From: Zoogloea sp021286885
GTDB lineage: Bacteria > Pseudomonadota > Gammaproteobacteria > Burkholderiales > Rhodocyclaceae
Assembly: GCF_041915215.1 (NCBI RefSeq)
Contig: NZ_JAYSBV010000018.1
Strand: one strand, 5' to 3'
Length of the DNA stretch: 64,000 nucleotides
Part shown: positions 41,323 through 50,503 of the stretch, piece after piece
Layout of the letters: each line of letters starts with the position of its first letter
How positions within the stretch are numbered: position 1 is the first letter of the stretch
Position numbers and translations under genes: made by a program
The notes under the pieces: generated by a model
Seen by the model: only the letters and a program-made list of their open reading frames with translations
Database searches by the model: none
Told to the model about the DNA's origin: nothing

Positions 41323-41889
41323 ATGAATGCCGAAGAAAGACGCGGTACCCGCGCCCATACCCCCGACCTGGACTGGAGCCAGGTGCGTGAAACCGTGCTG
41401 ATGCTTGAGCTGGCCGTGGGTCAGATCGAAGCCGCCATGAAAGAGGGCAACAGCTCGGTGGATGTACTGACCGACTCCTTTGCCTCCATGGCCGGGTACA
41501 TGCGCCTGATGCACTCCGCCCTGGAACTGTTGCCCGACAACATGCCTGTCACCGCCGAGCTCAAGCACACATTGATCGCCCATGCGAGCGAGGTGGCGAC
41601 GCGGGTGCAGAATTCCATCATTGCCTTCCAGTTCTACGACAAGCTCTGCCAGCGTCTCGCCCACGTGTCCAACAGCCTTGAGGCCTTGGGGGGCCTCGTG
41701 ACCGACCAGCGCAAGCTCTTCAATCCCATCGAATGGGTGAGCCTGCAGGAAAAGATCCGCGCCAAATACTCGACCCAGGAAGAGATAGCCATGTTCCGGG
41801 CGGTGATGGAGGGGGTTCCGGTCAAGGATGCGCTTGAACACTACAAGGCTGAGATGAAGGACAAGGGCAGCGACGTGGAGTTGTTTTAA
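41323..41889 (+). CDS. CheZ-like protein with a DxxxQ motif
   Basis: A 188-residue mainly helical protein. Its core helix contains FQFYDKLCQRLAHV, with D106 and Q110 in the D-x3-Q spacing of the CheZ/CheX-type response-regulator phosphatases (DLTGQ in CheZ). The flanking helices (SMAGYMRLMHSALELL and ASEVATRVQNSIIAFQF) suggest a four-helix hairpin. A role in dephosphorylating CheY-like regulators is inferred; there is no closely similar protein I can name. It sits alone after murB and before the cupin gene. Confidence 0.6.
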   Translation: MNAEERRGTRAHTPDLDWSQVRETVLMLELAVGQIEAAMKEGNSSVDVLTDSFASMAGYMRLMHSALELLPDNMPVTAELKHTLIAHASEVATRVQNSIIAFQFYDKLCQRLAHVSNSLEALGGLVTDQRKLFNPIEWVSLQEKIRAKYSTQEEIAMFRAVMEGVPVKDALEHYKAEMKDKGSDVELF

Positions 41890-41916
41890 CCCTTCAGCCA
41901 TTCATCCTTTGCAGCA

Positions 41917-42300
41917 ATGCCCGTCATCCACTTCTCCGAACCTGCGCCCCTGCCCGTTGAAGACCGTCCTGCCGCCAGCCGCGCCATCGGCCCCGCGCCC
42001 CTGCGTACCACCTATGAGCGCTACAACGCCGACAACGGCGCGCTCTCGATGGGCGATTGGGAGTGCGAGCCGGGCGCCTGGCGGATCGCCTTTCACAAAC
42101 AGCGCCACGAATTCTTCCAGGTGGTGAAAGGGCGCCTGCGCATCATGGACGGGGCCGGCAACACCTGGGAGTTTGGCCCGGGCGATGCAGGCGTGATCCC
42201 CGCGGGTTTCATCGGCACCTTTCAGGTGCTGGAGCGGGTCAGCAAGCGGTATGTGATGATCGATGTACCCCAGCTGGGCGAGGGGGGCGACCGGGGCTGA
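41917..42300 (+). CDS. Cupin-domain protein (ureidoglycine-aminohydrolase-like cupin)
   Basis: A 127-residue single cupin barrel with GDWECEPGAWRIAF, RHEFFQVVKGRLRIMD and EFGPGDAGVIPAGFIGTFQV. It resembles Cupin_3 domain proteins common in Proteobacteria, often of unknown function. It is 27 bp after the CheZ-like gene and convergent with the alpha/beta hydrolase gene. Confidence 0.82.
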   Translation: MPVIHFSEPAPLPVEDRPAASRAIGPAPLRTTYERYNADNGALSMGDWECEPGAWRIAFHKQRHEFFQVVKGRLRIMDGAGNTWEFGPGDAGVIPAGFIGTFQVLERVSKRYVMIDVPQLGEGGDRG

Positions 42301-42321
42301 ACCCGGTACGACCTTCAGGCT

Positions 42322-43122
42322 TCAGGTGCCCTGGCCCGGCAGGCTGTCCAGCCATTCCGCCAGGGCCTGGGTGGTCTGGGGCCAGGTGGGTTCCAGCATC
42401 AGCATGTGCCCGGCTCCATCGATCACCACCTGCCGGGCATTCCACGGCAGGGTGGTGAAGAACAGCATGGAGGGCGGGAATACCTTGTCCTCCCGACCGC
42501 CCAGCACCAGCACCGGCAGGCGCGGCTTGTGGCCGGCCCGGCGCAGGGCCAGGGTGGCCAGCTCGGCCACCGCTTGGGCCGATTCGGGCTGGATCATGGG
42601 CAGGCAGTCGGCCACCGTGCTGCGTGGGGTGCCAGGCCCAAAATACACCCGGGCCATCACGTCCAGGGTGTGTTCGTCCGGGGTGCCCGCCGTTACCTTG
42701 GGCAGTTCAGCAAAAAAATCCGGTTCTTCCAGCGCCAACCGCCCGGCAGAGCCCCCTGTGCCTGTGGGGGGTACCGGCGCGAGCAGCGCCAGCCCGGCCG
42801 CCTGGCCGGTTTCCAGATAGCGCTGGGCCACCGTGCAGCCCATGGAGTGGGCGATCAGTACGGGCGGGCGCGGCAGGTCGGCCACCGCAGCGGCCAGATC
42901 GGCCACGTAATCATCCAACCCAAAATCATCCAGATGGTCTCGGCCCGGGCTGGCTCCGTGGCCCGAAAAGTCGAGCGCATGGCAGTCGAAACCCAGCAGC
43001 TGGAAATGGGGAATGAAGTGCTGCTGCCAGCCCAGCGCGTGGGTGTAGGCGCCGTGGACAAACAGCAAGGGCGTGGCCCGGGTGGGGGCCTGGGCCGGAA
43101 AGTGATGAACAATGGCGGGCAT
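42322..43122 (-). CDS. Alpha/beta hydrolase
   Basis: A 266-residue hydrolase with an oxyanion segment LLFVHGAYTHALGWQ, nucleophile elbow LIAHSMGCTVAQ (Ser), acidic residue near GGREDKVFPP and the histidine of DGAGHMLMLEP. It fits the lysophospholipase/haloalkane-type alpha/beta fold. The substrate is not evident. It is transcribed toward the cupin gene and has its own start after 98 bp of intergene. Confidence 0.85.
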   Translation of the reverse strand: MPAIVHHFPAQAPTRATPLLFVHGAYTHALGWQQHFIPHFQLLGFDCHALDFSGHGASPGRDHLDDFGLDDYVADLAAAVADLPRPPVLIAHSMGCTVAQRYLETGQAAGLALLAPVPPTGTGGSAGRLALEEPDFFAELPKVTAGTPDEHTLDVMARVYFGPGTPRSTVADCLPMIQPESAQAVAELATLALRRAGHKPRLPVLVLGGREDKVFPPSMLFFTTLPWNARQVVIDGAGHMLMLEPTWPQTTQALAEWLDSLPGQGT

Positions 43123-43220
43123 GGGGGCGGAAACCTGAAGGGCGTGGGCAGAAAGCCTGAAAGCATAAATCAGGAGTCCTGCCCGCGCATGAAAGTTCCG
43201 CGTCCGTCAGCCCGGCGCGC

Positions 43221-44138
43221 TTACAGGTAGTCGGGCGTCCAGTCGGTGGGGGCCTTGAAGGAGTCCCGCAGCAGGTAGCTCATGGGCAGATCCAGGTTGG
43301 TGCCCTTGGGCGGGATGGGGCTCTGGAACCAGCGCTGATAAATGCCGTAGATCTCGCCCTGCTGGATCAGGCGGCGGATTTCCCCGTCCACCACTTTCTT
43401 GAAACCCGGGTCGTCCTTGCGCAGCATCAGGGCCAGGGGCTCGATGCTGATTTTCTCGCCGGTGATTCGGTAGTTGGCCGGCTGGGCGCTGCCGGCCCGC
43501 AGGGTGTAGAGCAGCACGTCATCCATCACAAAGGCCTGGGCCTGGTTGCTTTCCACTTGGGCAAAGGCTTCCCGGTCGGATTGGCCCAGGTTCAGGCGCG
43601 CATTGAGGGCCCGTTCCCGGCTGTAGTCGGTGAACAACTGCTCGCTGGAGGTGCCCCGGGTGGTGACCACGGTGCGGTTGCGCAGGTCGCGGATGGACTG
43701 GATGTCGCTATCGCTGCGCACCAGCAGCCGGGTGTGGGCGATGAAGGTGGGAATGGCAAAGGACACCAGCTGGCGGCGCTCCTTGTTGCTGGTGGTGACG
43801 CCGCATTCCAGATCCACCCGGCCACTTTGCACGGCGGCAATCCGGTTGCTGGAATTGACCGGCACCCATTCCACGTTCAGGTTGCGCGGTGCACCGGGCT
43901 GCTTGCGCAGGGCATCCACCACCTTCAGACACAGATCGATGGAGTAGCCGATGGGCTTGCCCTGGGCATCCAGATACGAAAACGGCGCCGAACCTTCCCG
44001 GTAGCCCAGCCGGACGGTGCCGGTCTGGCTGATCCGTTCAAGGGTGGAGGCGGGGGGCGTTTGGGCGTGCAGGCTGGGCGCGGCGAGCAGACAGGCGCCA
44101 GCCAGGCCCAGGGGCAGGCGGAAGGACTTGAGTTGCAT
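43221..44138 (-). CDS. Amino-acid ABC transporter substrate-binding protein, copy 1
   Basis: A 305-residue periplasmic binding protein (SBP_bac_3, GltI-like). A signal peptide (about 1-25) is followed by GTVRLGYREGSAPFSYLDAQG, IAAVQSGRVDLECG and FVMDDVLLYTL. It binds a polar amino acid such as glutamate or aspartate for an ABC importer. No permease or ATPase gene is adjacent. It is a close duplicate of the next gene, ending in LPMSYLLRDSFKAP as that one does. Confidence 0.87.
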   Translation of the reverse strand: MQLKSFRLPLGLAGACLLAAPSLHAQTPPASTLERISQTGTVRLGYREGSAPFSYLDAQGKPIGYSIDLCLKVVDALRKQPGAPRNLNVEWVPVNSSNRIAAVQSGRVDLECGVTTSNKERRQLVSFAIPTFIAHTRLLVRSDSDIQSIRDLRNRTVVTTRGTSSEQLFTDYSRERALNARLNLGQSDREAFAQVESNQAQAFVMDDVLLYTLRAGSAQPANYRITGEKISIEPLALMLRKDDPGFKKVVDGEIRRLIQQGEIYGIYQRWFQSPIPPKGTNLDLPMSYLLRDSFKAPTDWTPDYL

Positions 44139-44271
44139 GGGTTCTCCGGGGGCCGAGGGGCGGCCTGGTTGAGTGTTTCCAAGGAGAGGGGCGTGCCGCC
44201 GGCGGGCTTCTGGTGGCTCTGGAGTGCGGCACGGCCAGCGTTTCGCTGGCAGATGGCCCGGTGGCCCGGGC

Positions 44272-45180
44272 TCAGTAATCAGGCACCCAGTCGCTGGGGG
44301 CCTTGAAGGAGTCGCGCAGCAGGTAGCTCATGGGCAGTTCCAGATTGAGCCCCTTGGGCGGAATGGGGGTCTGGAACCAGCGTTGATACAGGGCGTAGAT
44401 CTCGCCTTGCTGGATCAGGCGGCGGATTTCTCCATCCACCACTTTCTTGAAGCCGGGGTCGTCCTTGCGCAGCATCAGGGCCAGGGGCTCGATGCTCAGT
44501 TTTTCGCCGGTGATCCGGTAGTTGGCGGGCTGGCTGCTGGTGGCGCGCAGGGTGTAGAGCAGCACATCGTCCATCACGAAGGCCTGGGCCTGGTTGCTTT
44601 CCACTTGGCCAAAGGATTCCTTGTGATCCTGGCCCAGGATCAGCTTGGCATTGAGGGCCCGTTCCCGATTGTTCTCGTTGAACAGCTTTTCGCTGGAGCT
44701 GCCCCGGGTGGTCACCACGTTCTTGTTGCGCAGGTCGCGTACGGATTGGATATCGCTGTCGCTGCGCACCAGCAGCCGGGTGTGGGCGATGAAGGTGGGA
44801 ATCGCGAAGGCCACCTGCTGGCGGCGTTCCTTGTTGTTGGTGGTGGAGCCGCATTCCAGATCCACCCGACCGCCCTGGACGGCGGCGATCCGGTTGCTGG
44901 AGCTGACGGGCACCCACTCCACGCTCAGGTTGCGCGGCATGCCGGGCTGCTTGCGCAGCGCATCCACCACTTTCAGGCACAAGTCGATGGAGTAGCCGAT
45001 GGGTTTGCCCTGGCCGTCCAGATACGAAAAGGGCGCCGAGCTTTCCCGGTAGCCCAGGTGGATGGTGCCGCTCTGGCTGATGTGCTCCAGGGTGCCGGCG
45101 GGCAGATCCTGGGCGTGGGCGGGGGAAACACTCAACAGGCCGGCCAACAGGCTGGTAAAGACGGCAGACTTCAACTTCAT
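44272..45180 (-). CDS. Amino-acid ABC transporter substrate-binding protein, copy 2
   Basis: A 302-residue paralogue of the downstream gene: GTIHLGYRESSAPFSYLDGQ, IAAVQGGRVDLECG and FVMDDVLLYTL are nearly the same. A signal peptide of about 24 residues precedes AQDLPAG. The main differences lie in the central loop (NENNRERALNAKLILGQDHK versus a different run in copy 1). The start at MKLKSAVFTS is preferred over one 12 bp upstream. An AT-rich leader lies at 45190-45310. The two copies may differ in ligand or expression. Confidence 0.87.
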   Translation of the reverse strand: MKLKSAVFTSLLAGLLSVSPAHAQDLPAGTLEHISQSGTIHLGYRESSAPFSYLDGQGKPIGYSIDLCLKVVDALRKQPGMPRNLSVEWVPVSSSNRIAAVQGGRVDLECGSTTNNKERRQQVAFAIPTFIAHTRLLVRSDSDIQSVRDLRNKNVVTTRGSSSEKLFNENNRERALNAKLILGQDHKESFGQVESNQAQAFVMDDVLLYTLRATSSQPANYRITGEKLSIEPLALMLRKDDPGFKKVVDGEIRRLIQQGEIYALYQRWFQTPIPPKGLNLELPMSYLLRDSFKAPSDWVPDY

Positions 45181-45317
45181 CTCCTGAAACACATCGGATA
45201 GTTGCAGGCCTTTAAGGCAGCTTCCATGCCATTGCGTTTGAGAGAGATTTTGTAATGTTACAGAGCGAATTTTTATTTAATTTCAGTTTCTTAGTGTTTT
45301 TGCATCATTGAATGCCA

Positions 45318-45351
45318 ATGGGCCCTGTCCGGAAAACCAGACAGGGCCCAT
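45318..45351. terminator. Strong hairpin after the O-antigen ligase-like gene
   Basis: ATGGGCCCTGTC (45318-45329) and GACAGGGCCCAT (45340-45351) are perfect 12-bp arms with a 10-nt loop. It lies 27 bp beyond the stop of the minus-strand ligase gene. No T-run follows on either strand, so termination would depend on stem strength or Rho. Confidence 0.55.
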
Positions 45352-45377
45352 CTTTAACATCCGGGTTTCCGGACGGG

Positions 45378-47939
45378 CTAGGGCTGGAGCGTCCCCAGGG
45401 GCCCCCGGGCCTGGCGGGGGGCAGGTTGACGCAGGCCCAGGCCCAGCCACAGCACCAGCAGCACAAACACCGTGAGGCGCGGGATGTCGAGCACGCTATC
45501 CACCATCCCCACCGTGATCAGCCCGCCCAGGGACGCGAGCACGAAGGGCGCGTACGGATGCGCCCGGTTCTCGGCCAGCAGCAGGTGGCGCAGGGCACCC
45601 AGCAGGGCCAGGGACATCACCACCAGCCCGAGCAGCCCCTGTTCCACGTACAGATGCACCAGCATGTTCTTGGCGTGCCAGGGCATGTGGTCATGGTCGG
45701 AGCTGAAGAACCAGAAGTCGATCCCGCGCTGGAAGCCGCCGTTATCCACCAGCGGGCGCAGGTCTTCGCCCAGGATCTCGATGTCGTCCACATCGACTTC
45801 GACCGCCTTGTCGACCCCGATGGAGAACACCGCCGGGCGCGCTGGCCAGCCTGCGCCGCCCAGGTTGCCCACGCCGCTCTTGCCCTCGAACTGCTGCCAG
45901 CCTTCGCCGGGTTTCAGGTCGATGGTGTGGTGGGCGCAGTCTTCGGCGTAGAGCAGATTCTTGCGGCACAGGGTCAGCATCACCGGCGCGGGTTTGCTGC
46001 TGCGCAGCCTGAGCCGGTAATGGAAGCTGCCGCTTGCGTCGATGGGCACCCGCTGGCTCAGCCGGATCATTTCGCCAAAGCCCCGCGCATAGTGGCTGCC
46101 GCCCACCTGCATGTAGTGGTTGCCCTCTTCTTCCAGCAGGCGCAGGGAGCCGGGCACGCCCTCATCGGGCAGGGCCCAGAAGAAGGCTGCCGGGTATTTG
46201 CCCAGGCCCAGGCCCACCAGGTTCTGGGTGTCATCCCGCACCAGGTCGATGCTGCGCTGGTAGTGCTCCAGGCGGCCCTGGCCGTCGGTGTTGGCCTGGG
46301 AGAGGCGGCTGCTCATGTAATAGCTGCCCAGGGTGCTCATCAGCATCCCGCCAATCGCCAGCATCGTTACCAGCGTGTACAGATCCTTGCGCCGGGGCTG
46401 CCACAGGGGCGCTGACGAAAGCGTCTGCACCCCCACGCTGGCCACCACCAAAGCCATTGCCGGGATGGCCAGGGGCGCGTTTTCGGGCTTGCCCCAGTAA
46501 ATGCACACCAGCACCATGTTGATGGCGGCCCAGCCCAGCAGCGCGATCACCAGCCCCGGCGTGGGGTGACGGCGGTCTTCGATGCGGGGCAGGATCATGG
46601 CCGCGCCCAGCAGCCAGCCGATCCCGTAAATGATGTAGATGCCCTTGGGCAGGTAGAGCATGGCCGGCAGGCTCACCGCCAGGGCCAGCAGCACGCCGCC
46701 CACCACCCCGCCTACCAATTGGCGGCCCGGGGCGCCGTGCAGCATCCCGCCCGCCGGGTAGGCCAGCATCACCAGCCCGGCAAACGCCGCCAGGCCCCGG
46801 TAGCCGCCGCTGCGCTGGGCCAGGAAGCAGCCGCCCAGCATCACCACACTCAGCAGCAACAAGGCCAGGGTGTTGCGCGGCGTGAGGGGGGCACTGCCGA
46901 CCGCCTGGGCCTCGGCAATGCGTTGGCCCTGCCAGGGGCGCCAGCTGCGCAGCAGCATGGAGAGGGCGATCAGTACCGCCATGACGCCCAGGCACAGGTA
47001 CATGATGCGCGAGAAGGTGGTGAACAGCGCATAGCCCCCCAGACACACCGCGACAAACGCAAAGGTTCGGGCGAGGGGGTGGCGGGCCTGCTGCAGACAG
47101 GCCAGCCCAAACGGAAAGCTGAGGGCCAGCCAGGCATCCAGCGCCGCACCGCCCACGTGCATCTCCCAGAACAGGGCCGAACTCCGGTAGTCGGACGAGA
47201 AGTTGAGCAGCCCCGGAAAGGCCATGCGCTCCCATAGGGCCGCCACCGAGGCGCTGAACAGCCCCAGGGTCATCCCCAGCACGAAGCGCCCGAGGGCCAC
47301 TTCACCCCAGCGCCGAATGGCCATATGCAGGAAGGGAATCAGGGCCAGCCCAAAAATATAGCCCTTGGCCACCCGCACCGCGTTGAGGGGGGTGCCATAG
47401 CCCATCAGCAGCGATCCATCGCCCTCTTGCCAGGCCTGGAAGCCGATCATGCCGGAGATCGTCACGCTCGTGAGCAGCAGCCCGAACAGGGCCAGGCTCA
47501 TCAGGCGCAGCTTGATGGGGGCTTTCTCACCCGTGCCGTGGGGGGGTGCCAATGCCTCCCGCAGACCCAGGCCCAGCAGCACGCTGAGCACCACTGCATC
47601 GCTCTCGGTGAAGTGGATGTGTCCGCTCCAGGGCGCCAGATCCACAAACGGCCAGATGGCCGGCACGAGCGCCAGCCAGGCCGTGGGGTAAAGCAGGCAG
47701 ATCAGGCTTCCCAGCCCCACCAGGGCGCCGGCCATCCAGAGGTTGAGGGGATACAGCCAAAACCAGGCCACCAGCCCGCACAAGGCGGCGGTGGCGATCA
47801 GCGCGCCATAAACCCGGCGACCCACGGGGCGGTGGCGGTGGGGGCGTTGTGCCGGGGCAGACGCAGCCATGGGGCGTGTGGCATGGGAGGAGGGGGCCGA
47901 AGGGGTCGGGCCGAACTGGAGGGCGCTACGGGAACTCAA
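45378..47939 (-). CDS. O-antigen ligase/polymerase-like membrane protein with beta-sandwich insert
   Basis: An 853-residue protein, about twice the size of usual WaaL/Wzy proteins. About 12-14 membrane helices precede the large periplasmic region. The Wzy_C signature is near residues 750-770 (MPWHAKNMLVHLYVEQGLLG). Between the helices and that signature lies a soluble region (about 570-730) with alternating strands (SFHYRLRLRSSKPAPVMLTL) like a carbohydrate-binding jelly-roll. Such ligases polymerise or attach polysaccharide. The start is uncertain: TTG at 47939 or ATG at 47870. It lies 200 bp from the substrate-binding protein gene. Confidence 0.78.
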   Translation of the reverse strand: MSSRSALQFGPTPSAPSSHATRPMAASAPAQRPHRHRPVGRRVYGALIATAALCGLVAWFWLYPLNLWMAGALVGLGSLICLLYPTAWLALVPAIWPFVDLAPWSGHIHFTESDAVVLSVLLGLGLREALAPPHGTGEKAPIKLRLMSLALFGLLLTSVTISGMIGFQAWQEGDGSLLMGYGTPLNAVRVAKGYIFGLALIPFLHMAIRRWGEVALGRFVLGMTLGLFSASVAALWERMAFPGLLNFSSDYRSSALFWEMHVGGAALDAWLALSFPFGLACLQQARHPLARTFAFVAVCLGGYALFTTFSRIMYLCLGVMAVLIALSMLLRSWRPWQGQRIAEAQAVGSAPLTPRNTLALLLLSVVMLGGCFLAQRSGGYRGLAAFAGLVMLAYPAGGMLHGAPGRQLVGGVVGGVLLALAVSLPAMLYLPKGIYIIYGIGWLLGAAMILPRIEDRRHPTPGLVIALLGWAAINMVLVCIYWGKPENAPLAIPAMALVVASVGVQTLSSAPLWQPRRKDLYTLVTMLAIGGMLMSTLGSYYMSSRLSQANTDGQGRLEHYQRSIDLVRDDTQNLVGLGLGKYPAAFFWALPDEGVPGSLRLLEEEGNHYMQVGGSHYARGFGEMIRLSQRVPIDASGSFHYRLRLRSSKPAPVMLTLCRKNLLYAEDCAHHTIDLKPGEGWQQFEGKSGVGNLGGAGWPARPAVFSIGVDKAVEVDVDDIEILGEDLRPLVDNGGFQRGIDFWFFSSDHDHMPWHAKNMLVHLYVEQGLLGLVVMSLALLGALRHLLLAENRAHPYAPFVLASLGGLITVGMVDSVLDIPRLTVFVLLVLWLGLGLRQPAPRQARGPLGTLQP

Positions 47940-48125
47940 TTTTTAATGGCCATCAGGTATTGATCGAGCATGCTAACTGATTGAGGAATGTGTTGAACTT
48001 TGTGGCGCACCGATTCTGTGCAAAAGTCCTCGCCCCAAGCATGGACAATTTCATGCTTGAAACATGATTGCGCACAGGGCGATCTGGGGCGTCGGCCACC
48101 CACCCTTTACCTATAATGTACAAAT

Positions 48126-49103
48126 ATGTCGCATCCTGCATCTGTTTCCACGCCGCCCGAACCTGATCGGGCCCTGCGCCACCGGCCCTGGCTGGCTTGT
48201 TTGCTGGCCACCCGCCCTGCTTTTTTGGGGGTGACCCTGTGCGCCTGCCTGATCGGGCTGGCGGTGGTCCATGGCCAGGGCCTGCCCATCGACGCCCTCA
48301 AGGCCGCCCTCACCCTGGTGTTCGCCCTGTGTGCCCATGCTGGCATCAATGTACTCAATGATTATTACGATGGCCTGAGCGGGGCCGATGCGGCCAACAC
48401 CGAGCGGCTGTTTCCGTTTACCGGTGGCAGCCGTTTCCTGCAGAACGGGGTGTTCAGCGCCCCCGAGCTGGGGCGTCTGGGCTACGGGCTGATGGCCCTG
48501 GTGGTGCCCGCCGGGCTGTGGCTGGCCTGGCAGTCCGGCCCGGGGTTGGTGCTCATCGGGCTGGCCGGGATGTTCCTCGGCTGGGCCTACACCGCCCCGC
48601 CCCTGGTGCTGGTGGCCCGGGGCCTGGGCGAACTGGCGGTGGCGGCCGGCTGGCTGGTGGTGGTGATTGGCACCGACTACGTGCAGCGCGGTGCCTTCGC
48701 CTGGGCCCCCGTGCAGGCGGGGGTGTCTTACGCGCTGCTGGTGGCGGTGATCCTGTTTGTGAATGAATTCCCCGACCGGCGTGGCGACGAAGCCGCCGGC
48801 AAGCGCACCCTGGTGGTGCGCCTGGGCCCGGAGAGCGCTAAATGGGCCTGCCTGGGCATGATCCTGCTCGCCTACGTCTGGCTGATCCTGATGGTGGCCA
48901 ACAACGCGCTGCCCCAGAAGGCGGGGGCGGCGGCCTTCAGCCTGATCCTGTCTTTCCGCGCCGCCCGCGAACTGCTGGCCCACGCCGCCGCGCCCGCCCA
49001 ACTGGCCCCGGCGATCCGGCTCACCATTGGGGCGGCCCATCTCCACGGCCTGATTCTGGCTGCAACCCTCGCCTTCGGCCACTGGCCCGGAGGCCCCCTG
49101 TGA
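48126..49103 (+). CDS. UbiA-family prenyltransferase
   Basis: A 325-residue integral membrane protein with nine helices. The first Asp-rich motif NVLNDYYD (about 76-83, NDxxD type) and the second EFPDRRGDEAAGKRTL (about 215-230) bind prenyl diphosphate through magnesium. This matches MenA-like or other UbiA prenyltransferases for quinone or heme precursors. The exact product is not settled. The stop overlaps the start of the HAD gene. Confidence 0.83.
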   Translation: MSHPASVSTPPEPDRALRHRPWLACLLATRPAFLGVTLCACLIGLAVVHGQGLPIDALKAALTLVFALCAHAGINVLNDYYDGLSGADAANTERLFPFTGGSRFLQNGVFSAPELGRLGYGLMALVVPAGLWLAWQSGPGLVLIGLAGMFLGWAYTAPPLVLVARGLGELAVAAGWLVVVIGTDYVQRGAFAWAPVQAGVSYALLVAVILFVNEFPDRRGDEAAGKRTLVVRLGPESAKWACLGMILLAYVWLILMVANNALPQKAGAAAFSLILSFRAARELLAHAAAPAQLAPAIRLTIGAAHLHGLILAATLAFGHWPGGPL

Positions 49104-49816
49104 TGATGAACGACCTGTCTGCCCTGCCCTTTGCCCCCGACCAGATCCGGGGCGTGATCTTCGACATGGATGGCCTGCTGCTCGATAGCGAGCGGGTCGC
49201 CCTCGCCACCATCGCCCAGGCGGCGGCCCCCATGGGCGTGGAGTGGCCCTACGACCTGGGCCTGGCCATGGTGGGGCTCAACTCCCGGGATTCGGACGGC
49301 ATCATCCGCGCCCGCCTGGGGGACGATTTCCCGGTGGCCGAGCTGCGCGAGCGCTTCGGCCTGCTCTACGAGGCCGAAATTGAAGCAGGCCGCATCCCCC
49401 TCAAGCCCGGGGTGCTGGAACTGTTTGAGGTGCTGGACGCCCTGGGGCTGCCCCGGGTGGTGGCCACCTCCACCCGCCGGGTGCGGGCCGAGCCCAAGCT
49501 CGCAGCGGTGGGCCTGCTCGACCGGGTGCATGGGATGGTGTGTGGCGATGAAGTCGCCCGGGGCAAGCCGGCTCCCGACATCTTCCTGGCCGCCGCCGCC
49601 CGGATGGCCCTGCCCGCTGCCGATTGCCTGGTGCTGGAAGACTCCAACGCCGGCGCCCGGGGCGGCCACGCAGCCGGTGCCCGGGTGGTGATGGTGCCCG
49701 ACCTGCTCGAACAGGCCGCCGATCTGCGGGATGCAGGCGTGCCCACCCTGGCCAGCCTGGGCCACATGGCGGTGTTTTTGCAGACCCGCCGGGCGGTGGG
49801 CGCCGGGCCAAGCTGA
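49103..49816 (+). CDS. HAD-superfamily phosphatase (beta-phosphoglucomutase-like)
   Basis: A 237-residue HAD hydrolase with motif I VIFDMDGLLLDSE (about 19-31), a helical cap, motif II VVATSTR, the Lys of ARGKPAPDIF and motif IV LVLEDSNAG. This is the beta-PGM/phosphatase subfamily IA. The ATG overlaps the UbiA stop; a second ATG lies three bases on. It may act on sugar or nucleotide phosphates, but the substrate is unknown. Confidence 0.85.
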   Translation: MMNDLSALPFAPDQIRGVIFDMDGLLLDSERVALATIAQAAAPMGVEWPYDLGLAMVGLNSRDSDGIIRARLGDDFPVAELRERFGLLYEAEIEAGRIPLKPGVLELFEVLDALGLPRVVATSTRRVRAEPKLAAVGLLDRVHGMVCGDEVARGKPAPDIFLAAAARMALPAADCLVLEDSNAGARGGHAAGARVVMVPDLLEQAADLRDAGVPTLASLGHMAVFLQTRRAVGAGPS

Positions 49817-49889
49817 GGGCCGAGCCCCTCCCCGATTTTCTGCCGTGGCCCCTGTTGGGCAGCGGCGTGTGTGCATGAGGAGCGCTGTC

Positions 49890-50495
49890 ATGAAACTCGT
49901 CGGTATGCTGGATTCCCCCTTTGTGCGTCGAGCCTTTATTTCGGGCCGGATGCTGGGGCTGCCCTTCGAACACCAGTCCCTCTCGGTGTTCCGCGACTTT
50001 GCTGCCTTCCACGCCCTCAACCCCCTGGTGAAGGCGCCCACCCTGGTGCTGGATGACGGGGAGGTGATGGTGGATAGCAGTCTCATCATCAGCCACTTGG
50101 AAGACCTGGCCGGCAAGACCTTGCTGCCCGCGGATCCAACTGCGCGCCGACGCTGCCTGCAGCTCACCGGCCTGGGCCTGGCGGCTGCCGAAAAGAGCGT
50201 CCAGCGCTACTACGAAAGCGCCGTGCGCCCCCGGGAGGCGCGGGATGCGGGCTGGCTTGGCCGCGTCACCGGCCAGTTGCGGGATACTTACGCCCTGCTC
50301 GAAACTCGGGTGGGCGAGGCCGACTGGTTGTGCGGCAGCCAGCCCACCCAGGCCGACATCACCGTGGCGGTGGCCTGGCGCTTCACCCGGCATACTGCGC
50401 CGGGGCTGCTGCCGGATAGCGACTTCCCGTTGCTCGCCGCCCTTTCTGTCCGCGCCGAGGCCTTGCCGGCCTTTGTGGCGGCTGATTTTTCCTGA
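49890..50495 (+). CDS. Glutathione S-transferase family protein
   Basis: A 201-residue GST. The N-terminal thioredoxin-like domain has MKLVGMLDSPFVRRAFIS, NPLVKAPTLVLDDG and VMVDSSLIISHLEDL (glutathione-site DSS). An all-helical C domain includes GSQPTQADITVAVAW. The start is supported by AGGAG 8 bp upstream. It lies 8 bp before ruvA, but no functional link is evident. Confidence 0.87.
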   Translation: MKLVGMLDSPFVRRAFISGRMLGLPFEHQSLSVFRDFAAFHALNPLVKAPTLVLDDGEVMVDSSLIISHLEDLAGKTLLPADPTARRRCLQLTGLGLAAAEKSVQRYYESAVRPREARDAGWLGRVTGQLRDTYALLETRVGEADWLCGSQPTQADITVAVAWRFTRHTAPGLLPDSDFPLLAALSVRAEALPAFVAADFS

Positions 50496-50503
50496 AAGAC
50501 TCC

